From Phanerochaete sordida (taxonomy: Eukaryota; Basidiomycota; Agaricomycetes; Polyporales; Phanerochaetaceae), in the NCBI GenBank assembly GCA_019973155.2, contig BPQB01000108.1, positions 34,129 to 98,128 on the forward strand: a DNA stretch of 64,000 nt, given 5' to 3'. Made by a program: the position numbers and the translations under genes. Positions within the stretch are counted from its first letter, which is position 1, and every line of letters begins with the position of its first letter. Positions 58,910-64,000 of the stretch are shown one piece after another. Under the pieces are notes generated by a model that saw nothing but the letters and a program-made list of their open reading frames with translations, was not told the DNA's origin and ran no database searches.

Positions 58910-59954
58910 CTACTTTTGCCTCGCTAGAAACAGTGCGACAACGTCTGGTGCAAATGTCGTGTCGAGTTGGATCTTCAGAGGCCCGTTAGCTTGTGGTTAA
59001 CTCGCACAACGAAAAGAGAAGGCTCACCCGGGTTTTAACCTTCTCGGCCTCTGCTTTGAGGTCGGTCATGAAGCGCTTCAGGTCCCCCCTCAATCGATGT
59101 CCACAAGGCTTGCAGAACTCCTTCTTCAACGTCGGCGGAATGCAGAACCCCTCCACCGTCTCCGGAACTGGTACTTCCCGGAGTGCGGTACATAGGGCGT
59201 CGCAAAGATCGACAAACCACGTTGGAGCGTAGACGGAGTCGAAACCGTTGTTGACGTAGAAGTGATGCTTGCGTGGGCTGTGGGTGCATTCGAAGAAGGC
59301 TAAGTCGAAATGCTGAAGCCACAGCAGCGAGCGGCGTCCGGCGACGCCCTTGAAGAGCGCCGTCATTGCATGTACGCGAGCTCCTCGAAACTTGACGAGT
59401 CGGCCTGGGTCGAGGATTTGGATAGTATCGTTGAATGCGGGGTGTGTATGTATATCGTTATAGACAGTGACGGCTTTGACACGCAGACAGGCTTCAGCGG
59501 TGATTCGCATCCCCTCTTCCCAGAAGTGCGAAAGCGTCAGAGCGTAGGCCTGGAGGGCATCCTCGGGAGTATCAACTCGGAGCAGTTGAGCGAAGTAGCG
59601 GGAGCCCAGCACCCCACGGACGCGGTATCGTAGGAGCGCCTTGACAATGGTAAAGATCCTCACGGCGTCCACAGCTCCGATCCTGTACGGTCCAGGCATA
59701 CAGACGCCGAGGACATGGAAGACGACATAGGGCGCGTCTTTCGTGGGCAGGATAGGAAGGCCATCACAGTAGGAGATCGTTTCAGGTGAAGCGAGGAGCT
59801 CTTGGTAGTTCTCCCAGAGTACGGGAGACGCGTCCCCGGGAATCTCCATGGTGGCTGGAAACAGAGTACCGTCGGCGGCGGCGATGAGGACGTTGTGCTT
59901 GTCGGTGATGACGTTGAACGGTGCGGGGCCGCAACGATCGGCGAACGATGTCAT
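58910..59954 (-). CDS. BTB/POZ-like protein B, 329 aa
   Basis: A paralogue of gene A (14700-15756). Exons 59954-59028 and 58972-58910 give 330 codons. The 55 nt intron has a GTGAGC donor, a CTAAC branch site and an AAG acceptor, and sits in phase 0 at the same place as the last intron of gene A. If it were not spliced, the frame would end 14 codons later. The N-terminus carries the BTB-like line HNVLIAAADGTLFPA; the middle shares with gene A the order of helices around EEGMRITAEACL (gene A: EDGMRVTAEACM). The C-terminal FCKPCG motif sits near residue 280 in both. The final exons also align (LDTTFAPDVVALFLARQK versus IDTSFPERLEKLLVAREK). The role is unknown; BTB proteins usually act as dimeric adaptors. 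The ATG at 59954 is the first in frame within the homologous region. Confidence 0.8.
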
Positions 59955-59959
59955 GGCCC

Positions 59960-62900
59960 ATAAAACGAAAGGGTGTGGTATCAAGGGATGGAGGCTAAAG
60001 AGCGTGCACCTGGAAATGTTTGTCAAAGGTTGGGCACGGAGACCTGCATAGACGTACAATTTCGCGTATGAATCTTTCAGGCAAGTGTACAACTTGAAGG
60101 TATCACGGTCCGTGAAGCGTTTCGGATAGGGTATCTGGCCGGAGAGCGGCAAGCTGCAGGAGTCGGGGAACGAGTTGAAGGAGAAGGTGTGCGGGGGCTG
60201 AGCGTCGCAGAAGTAACAGGTGACCGTGACGAGGCGTCACGACGAGCAGGTCACCAACGCAGGGCACACACGACACAGAGCACAACGTGAGGACTGTGGC
60301 ATTGCAGCAATCAACGAGATCCGCAAGTAGATTAGTACGAGGAGATCCAAGACGAGACAGCACTTGAAGACCCACTTAATGATGCAGGCGAGGCGGTCGT
60401 ACTGCATCCGATCAGGCAGCCCAAGGCCGTGCCGCAGGAACTACTCGCGCTCCACGCCAATGTCTGAGCGTCCCTCTGAAATCTTGTGAATCGTCTTCCA
60501 TAGCTGCTCTCATCGTGGAACGTCACGTGGCGGGACGTGGCGGAATGCAGTGTCACGATGTGGTCAGACACGACGGAGTGTGAATTGGATACAGAGAGTA
60601 GGTGGCGCGACCTGGGTTCAAGAGCAAAATCTGAGTTCACGAGCAACCAACATAGCGAAGTAAAGCCCACAGTATATGTACAGCTTACAACGGAAGCGAC
60701 GTAACAGCATGAGGCCCAGGCGACCTCCCGTCAGGCGTCGATTGCAAGTTCTGAGAGGAGCGTCGTGGAATCCAACGTTACACGTTGGCCCCGAGACATT
60801 ACGTGGGCCGCATAGCGAGAATGTACACGGACCATACCTTCAGGCTATGACATGGTCTAGACAGACGGGTCGAGTGGGCTTATGAGCATCCCGGGACGAC
60901 GCTGCACGCCGGTGGCAGACTTGTTTCCTGTGTACGGTCTCTAATCGGGCGCGCGTGTAACTGCGGCATGAGCTTTGAATCATCTCAAGAGCTCTGAAGG
61001 CCTACTATGTGTGACACTTGAGCCAGGACCGGCAACCTGTGGTGGTGTTGGGCGCACAGCTGGTGCCGAGGCGCAGCGGCCGTCGGCTCGGGGATATTCA
61101 TAGGGCTCCAACAGTGTTGCCTCTGGCTTGACAGGGGTCTTCCGACGGCAGAGAAGATCGTGAAGCCGAGTTCAAAGAGGGTCTGCGGGATAGTAACGTG
61201 TGTAATGAGGGACGTTGAATACGATAGTAGGTGGGAGAGGGTAGGTTGACACATATCAAGCCCCGAACAGGCCAGTCGCTATAGCGGCGACTGGCGAAAG
61301 TGCGAATTGTGAGGGCAGAAGGGAGATCATAGATATGTGCCGACGATCTGCAGGATACATGAAGTCAAACAAGAAGTGACCGCTAGAAAACGGTCCTTTG
61401 CACCTGATAGGTCATGCGTACAAAGGCAAGCTGCGAAGATGAGACGCATGCTATCGCATTAGGTATCCCTGCCAGAGATTGCACGCTGGCTAGTAAGGCC
61501 TCTGTCAGACGTGGCAGAGCTCGCCAGCACCGCGGATGATTGGCGTGTTTGAGAGAGAAGAGGCTGTGCGAGCAGTGGGAGCAGCGGGAGCGAGCTTCAG
61601 TAGCCTGCAGATCCCAATCAGCGAGGAATCACTAGGCAAAAACGGAACGTACAGATCTGATATCGTGGCGAATGGAACATCGTAATTATTAGCAGGGCTG
61701 AGCGATGGGCGAAGTCAGCGACCGTCTCTGCAATTTGAACGTCGCGCGCAGTAGAGGGCGTAGCGCCGCCAAATTGAGATCAGGGTATCGCCAGCGGCTC
61801 AGCATGGCAGGTTTGGAGGATCTCCGGCAACGGCAGGGGTGTCTAACTCTGAGAACGAATCGCCCGACTAGGTCATGTTAGGCTCTTCTAGCTATGACGA
61901 TGCGAGGGCGGAAACGTACCAATTGTGGTGGGACTGACTCGGGATGTCAGCGCGCGCGTCCACGGCCACAGCCCTACGTTTGAATCCCACCGCAGAGCTC
62001 GCATGCGTCGTTCCGTGGTCTACAGCGTGCTAATATGGGGAATGGCTCCATTCGTGCTGTGTACCCGCTGAAACAGCCGCCCAACTTGGACGGTAGGACG
62101 TCAAGCTACATGAGGCAATGCATCGGAGGAGACATCGTCAGGTCTGGACGAAATATGGTCATGAACGACACACGCACCAGAGGATTCGAAGTCGCTTGAC
62201 AAGACGTGCGCTGTCATCTGGAGGTCGCAAACATGGCTGATCGGGCCAATCAATCGCTCGGTACGACTAAGCTTTTGTGGCAGCGGAAGGCGTGCCAGGC
62301 GCGACGGCTTCGAGCGGCATCCTTCGAAGTCAGTCCATATCGTCACGACGACGAGTAGAGCCTTGTCTTACGCACATGAATCGAAGCATTCCCAGCCTAC
62401 ATGTCGCAGCAATTTTAACACCCGTCAGTGAGCGCGCATGAACGTTGCCGCAGGCGTACAAGCACGCGGACCACGCCTTCCTGCTGACAGGATACCTGGT
62501 CTGGGAAAGATTGTGCGACTGAGGGCTGTATGAGATATGCTCGATAAACCTGTGGTACGACGAACCTTCCACGGCTGGTCTCGGCGCAAAGCAGGCCGAT
62601 GAGGCTGCTCAAACATGTCTGAGTTTATGAACACCGCATTGCCCAAATATTAGCGTGCTCGTGGACTATGATGTCGTCTCCATCCCGCACGAGATCCGAT
62701 GTGGGGAGAGGTTAACCACCATGACAGTTGCTCAGGTGCTGCGTGGGATACTATGCCAGTAATTAGAAATCAGTGAGCTGGACGGAGTGCAGGGCGATCT
62801 GACGTACCTGTGAGCTTTACATTCACTATTTTGACCGCTATGCTACCAATTCCGCATTTCTATGCGAGTAGTCGAGGTATATTGAACGTGATGCTGACGT

Positions 62901-64000
62901 GTCCTTGGGAAAGAGTTTATCGAAGACATTGTAGGTCGCTCCCGATATCGTTCGGGCCACAATGAGCACCTAGCCAAAAGCACGTTCGAGACTGCGCGTA
63001 CCGTTGAACTAGAGTCACCTTAGCAAGTAGGAACGTCCGTCTTCAAGCGAGCGACCTGAAACGAAGGTGAGTATGCGCGTATAGATGCAAGCGGGTGCAA
63101 GACGTACGTCTGATTTGTGATGCACAGCCCGCAGTAGAAGCACCAACGTCGCCGCCCGAGAACAGTGTCGTAAAGCAAAGGATGGAATATGGTATATTGC
63201 AGTGGTGTCGCACTCGATTGTCTGTCCTCGACAAAGCTCCATAGACCGTAATTTGTGTGGTAATACTGGGTTTACACAATGTCAGCAGGGCGGTGAGTTG
63301 GAAAGACGTCGGTACACACCTGAGCACGTACCCGCGGGCCATGATTTGCCCGGAGTGCTGAGAGTCGAATCGCACGCTACCGCACGGTCACGGCGCAGTG
63401 CATAGTCTTCCACTAAGATACACCAGTCAGTATCGTCCAGCAACCGAGGAGCCCCGGAAGGCGACAGGGTCGGTAGCCATAGCTGGAGGGACATACCTGG
63501 CATATACAGCGCTAGGGAATGTTGGCCTGAGCGCTATATCCCGCTGTCCGCCTCCCCACGCGTCCCGCTCAATCGACGTGTGCCCGCGTCGACCTCGGCC
63601 TCGGCCACCAATGCGAATTCCAGAGCGGAACCAGGTGATGTGCGCTACGCCGTAATTCTGCAGTGAATCACGCCAGTCGAAGCTAGGCGAAGAAGGTGGT
63701 ACAGTGACGAGAAAATGCATGGAGACACTGGGGTGGCGCATGGCTTGCTGCGTAGACGGCAGTTCCTGCGTTCACCATGAGCTTCGTCCGCGCACCGCGC
63801 TCAGCGTTGCAATATAAGCTCCTGCATAGAAATCTCAACTGCTGCCCGCCTACGCCTGTGCGCTCTGCCGAAGCTGTCATGGATATGACGGTCCTGCCCT
63901 ATTTTTCGCCGATTTATTGCGATTTTCCCTGGTTTAATCCAGCGCTCGAGCAGCCCTCGACGCATCCGGAGTCATAGCCGCCCAGGGCACGCGCGTGGCA
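59960..64000. other. No recognisable gene
   Basis: The 66 codons open upstream of BTB gene B are probably leader. Further on only short frames occur; 60900-62700 is especially poor in frames of any length. No transposon motif or tandem repeat was noticed. Confidence 0.45.

Noticed and set aside
59955..60152. Upstream extension of BTB-like gene B (66 codons)
   Set aside because: Starts at TTG, and no matching sequence is found in gene A.
1..64000. CRISPR array, bacterial operon, phage or rRNA genes
   Set aside because: Nothing of the kind was seen; intron-split genes and transposon types show a fungal nuclear genome.

Overview
The window looks like nuclear DNA of a filamentous basidiomycete, most likely an agaricomycete (wood-rot or mushroom type). 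Genes are split by short introns (mostly 40-98 nt, several with CTAAC or CTGAC branch sites). A Harbinger transposase with its Myb/SANT-like partner is present. The gene families seen (fungal BTB-like proteins, DUF1688 uracil-catabolism protein, sucrose-type MFS transporter, fungal multifunctional pyrimidine enzyme) fit that group. Genus cannot be set from the sequence alone. The region is repeat-rich and gene-poor: much of it carries only short chance frames.

Layout. 1-13.2 kb: one clean four-exon orphan gene (3261-4425), a frameshifted orphan (9654-10297 minus) and weak coding traces. 13.7-15.8 kb: copy 1 of a dispersed repeat with a TATA box, then BTB-like gene A. 17.9-23.6 kb: a second dispersed repeat family and a pair of ~200 bp inverted repeats about 1.7 kb apart. 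23.8-24.1 kb: N-terminal half of a Myb/SANT-like transposon protein. 26.6-29.99 kb: a degenerate tandem duplication, a DUF1688 (urg3/URC4-like) gene with a lost splice acceptor and a frameshift, and, tail to tail with it, the last two membrane segments of a sucrose-type transporter. 31.2-33.3 kb: a 2,067 bp element with 18 bp perfect terminal inverted repeats and an 8 bp target duplication (hAT-like) carrying a ruined C-terminal piece of the URA2-type CPSase/DHOase-like/ATCase gene. 33.7-36.0 kb: a Harbinger locus with an apparently intact 414-aa transposase and a damaged SANT partner, facing each other. 37.9-38.9 kb: a clean four-exon orphan gene (250 aa). 39.55-50.9 kb: copies 2 and 3 of the TATA repeat in opposite orientation, bracketing a three-exon orphan gene (42188-43315 minus, 334 aa) and a second copy of the 17.9 kb repeat. 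50.9-58.9 kb: no clean gene, one decayed coding segment. 58.9-60.0 kb: BTB-like gene B, a paralogue of gene A with the same last intron. 60-64 kb: nothing recognisable.

Reading. Five gene models (two BTB-like proteins, three orphans) and the Harbinger transposase splice cleanly into multiples of three; the metabolic genes are all broken. This is what a transposon-rich, fast-decaying compartment should look like. The two strongest oddities are the hAT-like element that captured a pyrimidine-synthesis gene fragment, and the three-copy repeat whose core folds into two adjacent perfect hairpins downstream of a TATA box. The substitution pattern between copies speaks against that core being a protein gene. 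All gene models are read by eye from splice signals and frame; no database search was run.
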